NCBI GenBank assembly: GCA_965662545.1
Contig: CBFIHZ010000024.1
Coordinates: 1 to 59,109 of the forward strand
From: CPC320 sp002684375
GTDB taxonomy: Bacteria; Pseudomonadota; Alphaproteobacteria; Rhodobacterales; Rhodobacteraceae
Reading direction: 5' to 3'
DNA: 59,109 nucleotides
Below, piece by piece: positions 1 through 8,745 of the stretch; the stretch's first letter is position 1, and each line of letters begins with the position of its first letter. The notes under the pieces are model-generated. The model made no database searches, was not told the origin of the DNA, and saw nothing but the letters and a program-made list of their open reading frames with translations. A program made the position numbers and the translations under genes.

Positions 1-120
1 CTGGATGCCAGCTATACGGTGACCGTGCCGGGGCTGGCCATTTTCTTCACCGTATTGTCAATATCCAGGGTGGGGGATGGTCTGAACGATGCCTTTAACC
101 CCAAACTGCGAAAGCGCTAA
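1..120 (+). CDS. ABC transporter permease, C-terminal fragment (peptide/opine type)
   Basis: This is the last 39 codons of a gene that begins before the window; the frame is open from base 1 to a TAA at 118-120. The end of the protein reads PGLAIFFTVLSISRVGDGL, then NDAFNPKLRK. It matches the usual C-terminus of DppC/OppC-type inner-membrane permeases, which end in a last membrane helix followed by GDGLRDALDPRLR. Such permeases form half of the membrane channel for imported peptides or related solutes. Substrate and partner subunits lie outside the window. Confidence 0.75.
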   Translation: MDASYTVTVPGLAIFFTVLSISRVGDGLNDAFNPKLRKR

Positions 121-502
121 ACAGAGGAAACCTAAAATTTCGGGGCCGCATTCGAAGCCTCCGCCAGTTTAGACCAACTGCACCCGCAGGGTCAGCTTCA
201 AGGCTGGGCAAAAGGTCTGTCGCTGCCACAAAACGCGTAACTGGGTTGCAATCGGTGTCGCCGTATTGTGCCCATAACAGCCCGTTAGACATGTTCCGAA
301 AGCCGGGCAGTCATTTTATTTCTGCATAGGCTTTAAAAAATTATTTATTAAGGATACCCTGATTTGAATACAAACATTGGCGCAGCATTAACGCACAATC
401 ACATACTTATCTATAGTCTCGCAATAAGACACAGAAAATGACAAGCCCCGTAAGGGGTAGCATATCTAATTTACGTCATATTTTAAAAAGGCTTCATAAA
501 CA
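121..502. other. Intergenic region, no gene recognised
   Basis: This gap of about 380 bases lies between the permease and the glycosyltransferase-like gene. Its first half is GC-rich; from about 310 it becomes clearly AT-rich. A 65-codon minus-strand frame (95-292) runs into the permease and resembles no family I know, so it is not called. A short CCCC-GTAA-GGGG hairpin lies at 446-457. The AT-rich part probably holds the promoter of the next gene, but no convincing -35/-10 pair could be fixed. Confidence 0.4.
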
Positions 503-1285
503 TTGACCAATCCAAGTCTGCTTATTCTTCTTCCCAGCCCCGGCACCGTTCACACACCGTTTTTGACTTCCATGATCGGACTGACTCAAGCCCTGCAACA
601 CAAAAAAATTCTCTTCAAAGTAGCGACAATCGAATTATCTGATATCGTGATGTCACGCAATTATCTGATGTCCGTTTTTCTGTCTGACGAAAGATTCAGT
701 CACGCGCTGTTTGTAGATAGCGATCTCTCCTTTGAGCCAGAACAGTTCTTTCGTCTGCTCGATTTCGATGCGGATTTTGTCGCCGCGGTCTATCCTGATC
801 GCCGGGCAAGAGACGCAGTCCTCCAAGCTCTGTATGAAGCGGATGGAACCAAGCCGGGCGGTCGTTCAATACAAGATATCTCCGCCAGTGCTATGAAATA
901 TTTAATGACAATCTATACAAAAAAATCGGAGCCCATTGATGTAAAGAAGAAAAATGGGTTTCATACGGTTGCATCCCTTGCCGGGGGCTTTTCCTTGATG
1001 AAACGAATTGTGCCAGAACAAATGGTTGATAACGGTGTTGCACAGCTGCTGCCCCGCACCGCCACCATCCCGGGGTATGAGAATGCGTCACGCTTTGCGG
1101 ACTTTTTCTCACATTTACTAACCGACGACAAAGAGGCGATACTTGGAGAAGATCAAAGCTTTTGCAAACGCTGGTTGGTGGGCTGTGGTGGAGATATCTG
1201 GGTAGATGGCCAGTCAGATATCAGGCATCACGGAGACTATGTGCTGCGAGGGCAATACGCGAGGTCAGCACAAAACTTGTCGTAA
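503..1285 (+). CDS. Glycosyltransferase-like protein (GT-A fold, DxD motif)
   Basis: A protein of about 260 residues. LFVDSDLSFEP (DSD at residues 72-74) followed by LLDFDADFVAAVYPDRR resembles the nucleotide-sugar/metal-binding DxD region of small GT-A glycosyltransferase-like proteins found in phages and marine bacteria. An FVDSD element followed by a YP motif is typical of that group. The likely job is sugar transfer to a surface polysaccharide or protein; donor and acceptor are unknown. The frame opens with TTG at 503 preceded only by a weak AAAAGG; the first internal ATG is well inside the conserved N-terminus, so TTG is kept with caution. The gene is more AT-rich than the operon downstream, hinting at acquisition. 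It stands alone, followed by a hairpin at 1371-1394. Confidence 0.5.
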   Translation: MTNPSLLILLPSPGTVHTPFLTSMIGLTQALQHKKILFKVATIELSDIVMSRNYLMSVFLSDERFSHALFVDSDLSFEPEQFFRLLDFDADFVAAVYPDRRARDAVLQALYEADGTKPGGRSIQDISASAMKYLMTIYTKKSEPIDVKKKNGFHTVASLAGGFSLMKRIVPEQMVDNGVAQLLPRTATIPGYENASRFADFFSHLLTDDKEAILGEDQSFCKRWLVGCGGDIWVDGQSDIRHHGDYVLRGQYARSAQNLS

Positions 1286-1370
1286 TATCCAAAGACGCCC
1301 GATTGGATACCCAACAAGATTTTACTGGCCACGCGTCAGACACCCCAAAGTGGCGACAGCAAGCCTCACA

Positions 1371-1394
1371 CAGCCCCGGGATTAAGCGGGGCTG
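1371..1394. repeat. Inverted repeat (possible terminator stem)
   Basis: CAGCCCCG (1371-1378) and CGGGGCTG (1387-1394) are perfect 8-base arms around an 8-base loop, 86 bases after the glycosyltransferase-like stop. There is no T-run next to it, so a simple intrinsic terminator is not proven. It may act as an mRNA 3'-end stabiliser. Confidence 0.4.
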
Positions 1395-1574
1395 GTTACA
1401 CAGATCACGCACAGGGGCAGACACGGACGGGGCCGCAACAGGCCATGGCAAAAACCAAGATAAAATCAGAGATACGAAAGATCTGCATCCGCCTCTTTCC
1501 GACACCTAAATTTTCTGTAAAATAACGATTGTTCCCGCGCCTGCCCGAGCGCTGGGTTTCAAAAGGAGGCTTTG

Positions 1575-1862
1575 ATGACCCGCCCGACCGCAATCGCGAC
1601 CCCTTTGATCGACGATGACCGCACCCGCGTCACCCGTTTCACCTTTGCCCCAGATGCAGAAACCGGGTGGCATCAACATGGGTATGACTATGTCATCACC
1701 GCCATCACCGACTGCGAGATGCTGTTACAAAACCCAGACGGAAGCGAACACAGTGCGACGATCACCGCCGGCGACGCCTATCGCCGCGCAGCAGGTGTGC
1801 ATCACAACGTGATCAATGCAGGCAACACCGAGATGATCTTCATCGAAGTTGAGATCAAATAA
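1575..1862 (+). CDS. Small cupin-domain protein
   Basis: A 95-residue single-domain cupin. The first cupin motif is visible as GWHQHGYDYVITAI (HxH near residues 34-36) and the second as AGDAYRRAAGVHHNVIN, giving three histidines for one metal ion. The family covers small dioxygenases, isomerases and sensors; nothing here fixes the reaction. The start is ATG 1575, with AAGGAGG at 1563-1569 five bases upstream; a TTG three bases earlier is in frame but too close to that site. It is convergent with the FAD/GcvT gene, whose stop lies 37 bases beyond. It may be a stand-alone accessory of the methylated-amine operon, but that rests on position only. Confidence 0.7.
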   Translation: MTRPTAIATPLIDDDRTRVTRFTFAPDAETGWHQHGYDYVITAITDCEMLLQNPDGSEHSATITAGDAYRRAAGVHHNVINAGNTEMIFIEVEIK

Positions 1863-1899
1863 CCCCGCAGTATCACAGTATCATTTAAAAGATATCACG

Positions 1900-4347
1900 T
1901 TAGGCTTTCACCCGCTGCGATGTCGGATCATACATTGGGCGCAACGAGGCTTCAGCCCCCACCTTGATCCCCGCCACATCAATCTCATAGCGCGATGCCA
2001 GAACCTGCGCGACGCTCTCACCCTTGCAGGGTACATACCCCATGCCAATCGCCGCGCCCAAGTGATGACCATAAGCCCCTGACGACAGATAGCCGACAAT
2101 CTCGCCGTCGCGCAGGATTGGTTCGTTGTGATAGAGCATTGGCTGTGGGTCAGTCAGTTTAAACTGGACCAAACGCGTTTCCAGACCCGTCTGTCTTTTT
2201 TCCAGAACCGCCGCGCGGCCGATAAACGCGGGCTTGTCAGTTTTGACCGCGAAGCCAAGTCCCGCCTCAAGTACATGATCCTCGCAAGTGATGTCATGGC
2301 CAAAATGGCGAAAGCCTTTTTCAATCCGGCAGCTGTCCATCATATGCATGCCGCACAGCATCATGCCATGCGCCTGCCCCGCCTGCCAGAGCGTTTCAAA
2401 CGCATGCGCCGCCATATCGGCGCTGACATAGATTTCCCAGCCCAATTCGCCAACATAAGACACGCGGTGCACCCGCGCCAAACCCATCCCCAATTCAATC
2501 TGTTGCGCGGTACCAAACGGGTTTGTCTCATTGCCAAAGTCGTTTGGTGACACCGCCTGCATCACCGCACGCGCCTTTGGGCCCATAACCGCCAACACGC
2601 CTTCTCCTGGCGTGACGTCGGTGATCACCACATTTCGGTCTCCCACATGCCGCCGCAGCCAGATTTCATCCGCCTGTCGCGTCGCCGCAGGGGTCACCAC
2701 CAGATAGGCGTCCTCAGCCAACCGCGTGACCGTGACATCCGCCTCAATACCGCCAGCATTGTTGAGAAATTGCGAGTAGGTGATTTTGCCCACTGGCCCC
2801 GACATGTCACCGCCACAGATATAATTCAAAAACGCCTCGGCATCACGACCCTCGACGCGCAGCTTACCAAACGACGACATGTCATAAAGGCCAACCCCCG
2901 TGCGAACCGCATGGTGTTCACGGGCAACATTTTCAAACCAATTCTGGCGGCCCCAGCTGTACGCATACACGCGTTTCTGGCCAGCATCTGCGAACCAATT
3001 GGCCCGTTCCCAGCCGGAAACCTCGCCAAAAACTGCACCCTGCGCCTCGAGATGTGCATGGAAAGGGGTCCGGCGCACGCCCCGTGCTGTGGCTTTTTGA
3101 CGATAGGGAAAATGATCTGCATAAAGCAGCCCCAGCGTTTCTTTCGAGCGTTCAAAAAGATAGTGCTTATTGCCTTGAAACGGCTGCATGCGGGCAATAT
3201 CCACATCACCCATATCAAACGGTTTTTCGCCAGTCTCCATCCACTGGCTCAGTGCCATACCCGCGCCTCCTGCCGATTGAATACCGATCGAATTGAATCC
3301 GGCGGCAACCCAGACGTTGTCCATCTCTGGAGCAAGCCCCAAATGATAGGCATCGTCAGGCGTGAAACTTTCAGGACCGTTAAAAAACGTATGAATGCCA
3401 GCAGTTCCCAACATTGGCATACGGTTGACGGCCATTTCCAATATCGGCTCAAAGTGATCAAAATCTTCTGGCAATTGGTCAAATTCAAAGCTGTCGGGAA
3501 TACCGTCCATTGCCCAGGGTTTCGAATTTGGCTCGAATGCCCCGAGCATCATTTTGCCTGCGTCTTCCTTGTAATAGGCGCATTCATCGGGCACCCGCAA
3601 CACCGGCAGTTGGCTGAGACCTTCAATGGGCTCAGAGACGATATAGAAATGTTCACAGGCATGCAGCGGCACATTGACCCCTGCCATACGCCCGACTTCA
3701 TGGCCCCACATGCCGGCACAATTGACCACCATTTCGCACGCTATATGACCCGCAGCGCCGTCTTCTGCCTGCCAATCAACGCCGGTGATCCGCCGGCCTT
3801 TGCGCTTCAATCCTATGGCTTTCACCCGCTCTTGTATCAACGCTCCGTTCTGGCGGGCGCCTTTGGCCAGCGCCAGCGCAATATTGCCCGGGTCGCCCTG
3901 TCCGTCCTTGGACAGATAGACCCCCGCCTGCACCCCATCGAGATTAAGATGCGGATAGCGGGCCCCGATTTCACTGGGTGTGATTTCTTCTACATCAACA
4001 CCAAAAGCACGCGCCATCGCCGCTTGGCGAAAAATCTCTTCACGCCGCTCGGTCGTCAACGCCGCAGTGATCGAACCAACGCGTTTGAACCCTGTGGCCA
4101 CGCCGGTCTCGACCTCAAGCGCGCCGTAGAGCTCTTGTGAATATTTTGCCATTTTGGTCATATTTGCCGAGGCGCGCAGCTGTGCGATCAGACCCGCGGC
4201 ATGCCATGTGGTACCCGACGTCAATTGCTTGCGCTCAAGCAACACAACATCGCGCCAGCCGAGCTTGGCCAAGTGGTACGCCACTGAACAGCCAATTACC
4301 CCACCGCCGATAATCACCACGCGCGCCTGATTTGGAAGAAAAGTCAT
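1900..4347 (-). CDS. FAD/GcvT-type dehydrogenase (dimethylglycine/sarcosine dehydrogenase family)
   Basis: An 815-residue protein with the architecture of mitochondrial dimethylglycine and sarcosine dehydrogenases. An N-terminal FAD domain carries GGGVIG at 14-19. A middle cap domain follows, then a GcvT (aminomethyltransferase) domain from about residue 430, and a GcvT C-terminal barrel. TWHAAGL has its His at residue 49, where these enzymes bind FAD covalently. The expected reaction is oxidative N-demethylation, with the methyl group passed to tetrahydrofolate as 5,10-methylene-THF. The start is ATG 4347, with AAAAGGGG eight bases upstream; a TTG at 4353 is in frame but too near the site. 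It is the last gene of the operon, 46 bases after the homocysteine methyltransferase. Which of the two paralogues uses dimethylglycine and which sarcosine is not decided by sequence. Confidence 0.85.
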   Translation of the reverse strand: MTFLPNQARVVIIGGGVIGCSVAYHLAKLGWRDVVLLERKQLTSGTTWHAAGLIAQLRASANMTKMAKYSQELYGALEVETGVATGFKRVGSITAALTTERREEIFRQAAMARAFGVDVEEITPSEIGARYPHLNLDGVQAGVYLSKDGQGDPGNIALALAKGARQNGALIQERVKAIGLKRKGRRITGVDWQAEDGAAGHIACEMVVNCAGMWGHEVGRMAGVNVPLHACEHFYIVSEPIEGLSQLPVLRVPDECAYYKEDAGKMMLGAFEPNSKPWAMDGIPDSFEFDQLPEDFDHFEPILEMAVNRMPMLGTAGIHTFFNGPESFTPDDAYHLGLAPEMDNVWVAAGFNSIGIQSAGGAGMALSQWMETGEKPFDMGDVDIARMQPFQGNKHYLFERSKETLGLLYADHFPYRQKATARGVRRTPFHAHLEAQGAVFGEVSGWERANWFADAGQKRVYAYSWGRQNWFENVAREHHAVRTGVGLYDMSSFGKLRVEGRDAEAFLNYICGGDMSGPVGKITYSQFLNNAGGIEADVTVTRLAEDAYLVVTPAATRQADEIWLRRHVGDRNVVITDVTPGEGVLAVMGPKARAVMQAVSPNDFGNETNPFGTAQQIELGMGLARVHRVSYVGELGWEIYVSADMAAHAFETLWQAGQAHGMMLCGMHMMDSCRIEKGFRHFGHDITCEDHVLEAGLGFAVKTDKPAFIGRAAVLEKRQTGLETRLVQFKLTDPQPMLYHNEPILRDGEIVGYLSSGAYGHHLGAAIGMGYVPCKGESVAQVLASRYEIDVAGIKVGAEASLRPMYDPTSQRVKA

Positions 4348-4393
4348 AGTCAAAACCCCTTTTGGTTTAGATCCTTCAAGACGAAACTACAGT

Positions 4394-5278
4394 TTATGCC
4401 GCCAACAGATCCAACCGCCGACGCAATTCGCCAATATGTGCAGGCCCGATTTCGCAGCACCCGCCAACGATCGTCGCCCCTTGTTGAACCCAGCCATCTG
4501 CAAAATCCCCATAGGCCGCCGGCCCTAGATCGGTCCGGGCCTGCAGTACATCCACCGTTGCACCGATATGATCGAATGTAGGAGCAATGCCGGTAAAGCC
4601 GTTTGCATAAGCTCCAAACCGATGGCCCATTGCCGCAAGAACCGGCAGGGCGACGTCAATCGCCTCGGGCAGCGAACAATTCAACAGCACCGCGTCGGGC
4701 TGATATTGCGCAAGCAGCCCTGCGATGTCCGACAAAGCCTCACCCGAGCGCAGCTTGGTGCCATCTTTATCATCGACGCTCAGTGCCAACCATACCGGTT
4801 TACCAGTCACACCGGCCCCCATTAAACCGCCCCGCGCCTGATCGATAGAGGACATGGTTTCCAAAATGTGCAAATCGACAAAAGGCGCTTGCAACTGCGC
4901 ACAACGGGCATAGACTTCGGCCGCCTGTTCCGCCGCGGGAGCTTTCTCAGGCTGGTAGGAAAAACCCTGCGGCCCGAGACCGCCTGCCACTAATCCCGTG
5001 CCGTGGGCGTCCCGCGCCTCGCAAGCCAGACGGCAAGCCAGCTCCATCAGTTCAGGCAAGCGGTCGGTCAGGTCTTTTGGGGCCAAACGATCCGGCAGAA
5101 CCCCATAGCTGTTGGTTGTTGCGACATCAGCCCCCGCTTTGAAAAAACTGTCATGCACTGCGCGCACCATGTCAGGGGTGTCCAATAAGGCCTGAACCGA
5201 CCACAAGCCAGTGGCCTTGCCAGCACGGGCAACCAGTTCTTGGCCCATGCCACCATCAAGGAGAGTGAGTTCGCTCAT
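4394..5278 (-). CDS. Homocysteine S-methyltransferase family protein (possible betaine-homocysteine methyltransferase)
   Basis: A 294-residue zinc-dependent methyltransferase of the MmuM/BHMT/MetH N-domain family. It starts with LTLLDGGMGQELV, and the three zinc ligands are visible: Cys201 in LLNCS and Cys274-Cys275 in VGGCCEIGP. Family enzymes move a methyl group from betaine, S-methylmethionine or dimethylsulfonio compounds to homocysteine, giving methionine. Lying between two dimethylglycine/sarcosine-type dehydrogenases, betaine is the most economical donor, which would supply dimethylglycine to its neighbours; this is inference. The ATG overlaps the upstream TGA as ATGA (5275-5278), a sign of translational coupling. 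Confidence 0.8.
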   Translation of the reverse strand: MSELTLLDGGMGQELVARAGKATGLWSVQALLDTPDMVRAVHDSFFKAGADVATTNSYGVLPDRLAPKDLTDRLPELMELACRLACEARDAHGTGLVAGGLGPQGFSYQPEKAPAAEQAAEVYARCAQLQAPFVDLHILETMSSIDQARGGLMGAGVTGKPVWLALSVDDKDGTKLRSGEALSDIAGLLAQYQPDAVLLNCSLPEAIDVALPVLAAMGHRFGAYANGFTGIAPTFDHIGATVDVLQARTDLGPAAYGDFADGWVQQGATIVGGCCEIGPAHIGELRRRLDLLAA

Positions 5279-7719
5279 GCTTTCAACCGTTCGTTTTCTG
5301 GATCCCAGAGAGGTTGGTCTTGTTGCACCACGGCACGCCTCCTCTCACCATAAATCTCGACCTCCAGCTCGGTTCCGGGCTCCGTGAGATCGGGCCGCAA
5401 CATCGCCAGTGCCACCGACGCATTGACCCGGTATCCCCAGGCACCGGACGTGGTCTCTCCCACCAATGTGTCACCCTGCCACAGCGTCGACATGTAGGGC
5501 GCGTCACAAGTGCCCGCATCGATCACCAAGGTTGCAAAGGCTTTCTTACGACCGCTTTGCTTTTCGCTCAGGATCGCCGCCTTACCGGTGAAATCCTGCG
5601 ATTTGTCAAGTTTGACAAACCGCTCCAACCCTCCCTCGAGCAAGGTATAATCGGTCGACAGATCGCCCTTCCACGCGCGATAACCCTTTTCGATCCGCAG
5701 CGAATTCAGCGCATACATGCCAAACGGTTTGGCCCCTGCGGCCAGAACCGCATCATAAATTGCCGGCATGACCGCATTTTCAGCGTGAATTTCCCAGCCC
5801 AGTTCACCGGCAAATGACACCCGGATCAGAAACGCTTTTTGTCCCGCAACAGTCGCCCATTGATGGGTCAGCCAGCCCTGTTCAAGATCGGCGTCACTGA
5901 TCCCGGCCAACACCGCACGTGAGGTAGGACCCGTGACCACCAGCGTGTCCCGTTCGGTGGTGGTTTCACGCACGTTCACACCTTCGGGCACCGATTTACG
6001 GATCAGTTCACCATCATGCCACTGGGCGCTAGCCGCAGTGATCAAAACGAAATTATCCTCGCCCAGACGGATACAGGACAATTCGGTCACAATTCGACCT
6101 CGGGTGTCTGAAATATAGATCAGATTCATCCGACCCACTTTCGGGATACCACCGGTACAAAACCCGCGCAGCCAATTATCTGCGCCCTCTCCCTGCAGCC
6201 AAAACCGCGAGAACCCCGGCAGGTCCAGCACACCACAGGCATCGCGCACCGCCTCGCATTCCTCGCGGATACGTGCTTCCCACGGGCCGGCACGGTTCCA
6301 TGTCTGGGTGGTTTCTTCCGAGGTATCGTCGCCGGGCTTGGCGAACCAATTGGCCCGTTCCCAGCCGTTATAGGCCCCCATGACCCCACCCAGTTCAAGC
6401 AGCTTGTCATGCACAGGCGACAGTTTTTGATCTCGACCAGCAGGCCATTCATGCCACGGAAAATGCATGCCGTATTCATGGCCGTACACCTCCATGCCTT
6501 TGGCCACACAGTACGCTTGGTTGGTATAATCCGTATAGCGGCGCGGATCGCAAGACCACATGTCCCATTCGGTCTGACCCTCAGTGATCCACTCGGCCAG
6601 AACTTTACCCGCACCGCCGCCCTGTGCGATGCCAAAGGTAAACACGCAGGCCTCGAACGCATTGGGCACGCCCGGCATCGGGCCAATCAGCGGCATGCCG
6701 TCCGGCGCATAGGGGATCGGCCCGTTGATCACCTTATTGACGCCCGCGGTGCCCAATAAAGGCACCCGCGCCATCGCATCTTCAACATACCATTCGAGCC
6801 GCTCCAAATCGTCGGGGTAAAGCTGAAAACTAAAATCCTCAGGCAGCGGATCCGAGGGGTTAACCCAATGTGCTTTGCAGTTGCGCTCATAAGGTCCGAG
6901 GTTCAACCCGTGCTTTTCCTGCCGCAGGTAATAGCTGCTATCGACATCGCGCAGCAGGGGCAGTTTGTGACCGTTCTCGGCGCTCCAAGCCTCTAACTCG
7001 GGGATTTCATCGGTGAGCATATATTGGTGGCTCATCACCATCATCGGCACCGTACGCCCGCCATAGGGTTTGAACCACTCGCCAACCCTCTGGGCGTAAT
7101 ACCCGGCCGCATTGACCACAAATTCACAACGGATATCGCCCTTTTCGGTCTGCACAATCCAATCGTCGCCGGCGCGCGACACCCCTGTCGCCGGCGTGAA
7201 ACGCAGAATTTTTGCACCCAAATCCCGCGCCCCTTTGGCCAGCGCCTGGGTCAGCTGGGCAGGATCAATATCACCATCATTGGGATCATAAAGCGCACCG
7301 TGCAGATCATGGGTTTCGATAAACGGATAGCGGTTTTTAATCTCATCCACAGCAAGAATATCCAGATCCATACCCTGCGATTTGCCCATGCCTTTGGCGC
7401 GCTGAAACTCTTGCATGCGCTCTTTGGAATGCGCCAGCCGGATCGAACCGGTGACGTGATAATTCATCGGATAATCAACGGCAGCGCCCAAACCACGGTA
7501 AAGTTCGGTGGAATAGCGCTGCATATTCATCACCGACCAAGAGGTCGAAAAGGTCGGCACATTGCCCGCCGCGTGCCACGTACTGCCGGCGGTTAGCTCA
7601 TTGCGCTCCAGCAGAACACAATCAGCCCAGCCCGCTTTGGCAAGATGATACAGGCAAGACGCGCCAACCGCGCCGCCTCCGATGATCACAACGCGCGCGG
7701 TTGTTGGAAATTCTGCCAT
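5275..7719 (-). CDS. FAD/GcvT-type dehydrogenase, second paralogue (dimethylglycine/sarcosine dehydrogenase family)
   Basis: An 814-residue protein with the same domain order as its neighbour: FAD-binding GGGAVG at 14-19, a cap domain, GcvT and the GcvT C-barrel. The covalent-FAD motif is STWHAAGN, His49. The two are clearly paralogous but diverged (after WHAAG one continues LIAQLRASANMTK, the other NVPTFSTSWSVMN), so they probably act on different N-methyl substrates such as dimethylglycine and sarcosine. The ribosome site AGGAGGG lies eight bases before ATG 7719 and includes the last bases of the upstream LysE stop codon (TAGGAGG). Its own stop overlaps the start of the homocysteine methyltransferase. 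This points to a tightly translated operon. Confidence 0.85.
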   Translation of the reverse strand: MAEFPTTARVVIIGGGAVGASCLYHLAKAGWADCVLLERNELTAGSTWHAAGNVPTFSTSWSVMNMQRYSTELYRGLGAAVDYPMNYHVTGSIRLAHSKERMQEFQRAKGMGKSQGMDLDILAVDEIKNRYPFIETHDLHGALYDPNDGDIDPAQLTQALAKGARDLGAKILRFTPATGVSRAGDDWIVQTEKGDIRCEFVVNAAGYYAQRVGEWFKPYGGRTVPMMVMSHQYMLTDEIPELEAWSAENGHKLPLLRDVDSSYYLRQEKHGLNLGPYERNCKAHWVNPSDPLPEDFSFQLYPDDLERLEWYVEDAMARVPLLGTAGVNKVINGPIPYAPDGMPLIGPMPGVPNAFEACVFTFGIAQGGGAGKVLAEWITEGQTEWDMWSCDPRRYTDYTNQAYCVAKGMEVYGHEYGMHFPWHEWPAGRDQKLSPVHDKLLELGGVMGAYNGWERANWFAKPGDDTSEETTQTWNRAGPWEARIREECEAVRDACGVLDLPGFSRFWLQGEGADNWLRGFCTGGIPKVGRMNLIYISDTRGRIVTELSCIRLGEDNFVLITAASAQWHDGELIRKSVPEGVNVRETTTERDTLVVTGPTSRAVLAGISDADLEQGWLTHQWATVAGQKAFLIRVSFAGELGWEIHAENAVMPAIYDAVLAAGAKPFGMYALNSLRIEKGYRAWKGDLSTDYTLLEGGLERFVKLDKSQDFTGKAAILSEKQSGRKKAFATLVIDAGTCDAPYMSTLWQGDTLVGETTSGAWGYRVNASVALAMLRPDLTEPGTELEVEIYGERRRAVVQQDQPLWDPENERLKA

Positions 7720-7733
7720 GGTCTTAAACCCTC

Positions 7734-8351
7734 CTATTGCCAGGCCATGCGGGCTGCAAGCCCACCAAATGCAACTGCCGAAATTTTCTCTAGTCTTCGT
7801 TCATGACGCTGAAGATGCGTCGATACTGTTCCCGCCAGCACCCCGTAGCCGATTGTGACAATCAGACCCGTCGAGGTAAAAAGCCCGCCAAGCAACAACA
7901 TTTGTTGCCAAACCGGACCCACCGCCGGATTGGTAAACTGCGGCAGGAACGCCAGAACAAACAGCGCCACTTTTGGGTTTAGGATATTGGTCATAAAACC
8001 TTGGATGACCGCACGGCGCATCCCCTTGGCCCCGCGGGCCGACAGCGGCGCGCCAGCCCCAGCCCACGCTCGCCATGCCAGAACTGCCAGATAGACGGCC
8101 CCCAGATAACGCAGCGCATCATAGGCCCAAACGTGGCTGTGCAACAGGGCGGCAACCCCCATCGCCGCCAGCGCAGTGTGCAACAGACTGCCCAGAGAAA
8201 TCCCGAGAGCGGCCGCCATGCCGCGGCGCTTGCCCCCGCGCAGACCCGACGCCAACACGAAACCCACATCGGCACCCGGCGTTACGTTCACCAAAATACC
8301 GGCTAGCATGAATGGCACCAGCAGAATGGGATCAAGTGGCAGGCCAAACAT
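7734..8351 (-). CDS. LysE/RhtB-family amino-acid exporter (first of two)
   Basis: A 205-residue membrane protein with the LysE-family N-terminal signature VNVTPGADVGFVLASGLRGG, the GISLGSLLHT segment and NILNPKVALFVLAFLPQF, and about six hydrophobic helices. LysE/RhtB proteins export amino acids or small metabolites across the inner membrane, driven by the proton gradient. It lies between the GFA gene (4-base gap) and a dehydrogenase (14-base gap). Export of methionine, glycine or another end product of betaine demethylation is a reasonable guess, not shown. GAGAGG abuts the ATG directly, so translation may depend on coupling to the upstream gene. Confidence 0.85.
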   Translation of the reverse strand: MFGLPLDPILLVPFMLAGILVNVTPGADVGFVLASGLRGGKRRGMAAALGISLGSLLHTALAAMGVAALLHSHVWAYDALRYLGAVYLAVLAWRAWAGAGAPLSARGAKGMRRAVIQGFMTNILNPKVALFVLAFLPQFTNPAVGPVWQQMLLLGGLFTSTGLIVTIGYGVLAGTVSTHLQRHERRLEKISAVAFGGLAARMAWQ

Positions 8352-8355
8352 CCTC

Positions 8356-8742
8356 TCAATACCGCGCTATTTGAGACGCTTGGCAGGCAATATCATAATA
8401 ATCACCCTTGTCTTTCACAAAGATATGTTTGGCGGTGCGCATGCCGGTTGCCCCGTCCAGCGCGCCGGCACCAACCGAAGTGCGCCCCTCATCGTCCAGT
8501 TGATAAAACAAGCTCGATCCGCAATCTTTGCAGAACCCACGCCGCGCCACATCCGAGGATCGATACCACATTAACCCCTGCGATTGGCGCAGATGTAACT
8601 GTGGGGTCGGCACCGAAGTGGCCGCCCAATAATGCCCCGAGGTTTTGCGGCATTGCCCACAATGGCACGCAACAACATCGCGCAGCCTGCCAGACAATTC
8701 AAACACCACCGCGCCGCATTCACAAGACCCTGTAATCGACAT
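8356..8742 (-). CDS. GFA-family zinc protein (CENP-V/GFA domain)
   Basis: A 128-residue protein of the GFA family, named for the glutathione-dependent formaldehyde-activating enzyme. The zinc-binding cysteines are all present: C7 and C9 in GSCECGA, C26/C28/C31 in VACHCGQC, and C71/C74 in GFCKDCGSSLF. Many GFA proteins are not formaldehyde-active, so the name is a family label. In this operon, where two dehydrogenases can release formaldehyde when tetrahydrofolate is short, a formaldehyde-linked role is attractive but unproven. It sits three bases after the upstream LysE stop and four bases before the next start. Confidence 0.85.
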   Translation of the reverse strand: MSITGSCECGAVVFELSGRLRDVVACHCGQCRKTSGHYWAATSVPTPQLHLRQSQGLMWYRSSDVARRGFCKDCGSSLFYQLDDEGRTSVGAGALDGATGMRTAKHIFVKDKGDYYDIACQASQIARY

Positions 8743-8745
8743 AAT

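Noticed and set aside
95..292. 65-codon minus-strand frame at the left end
   Set aside because: It overlaps the permease end, resembles no family, and has no ribosome site.
2647..4140. 497-codon plus-strand frame opposite the first FAD/GcvT gene
   Set aside because: It is the antisense shadow of a well-supported gene, with His/Arg/Pro-rich composition typical of antisense frames.
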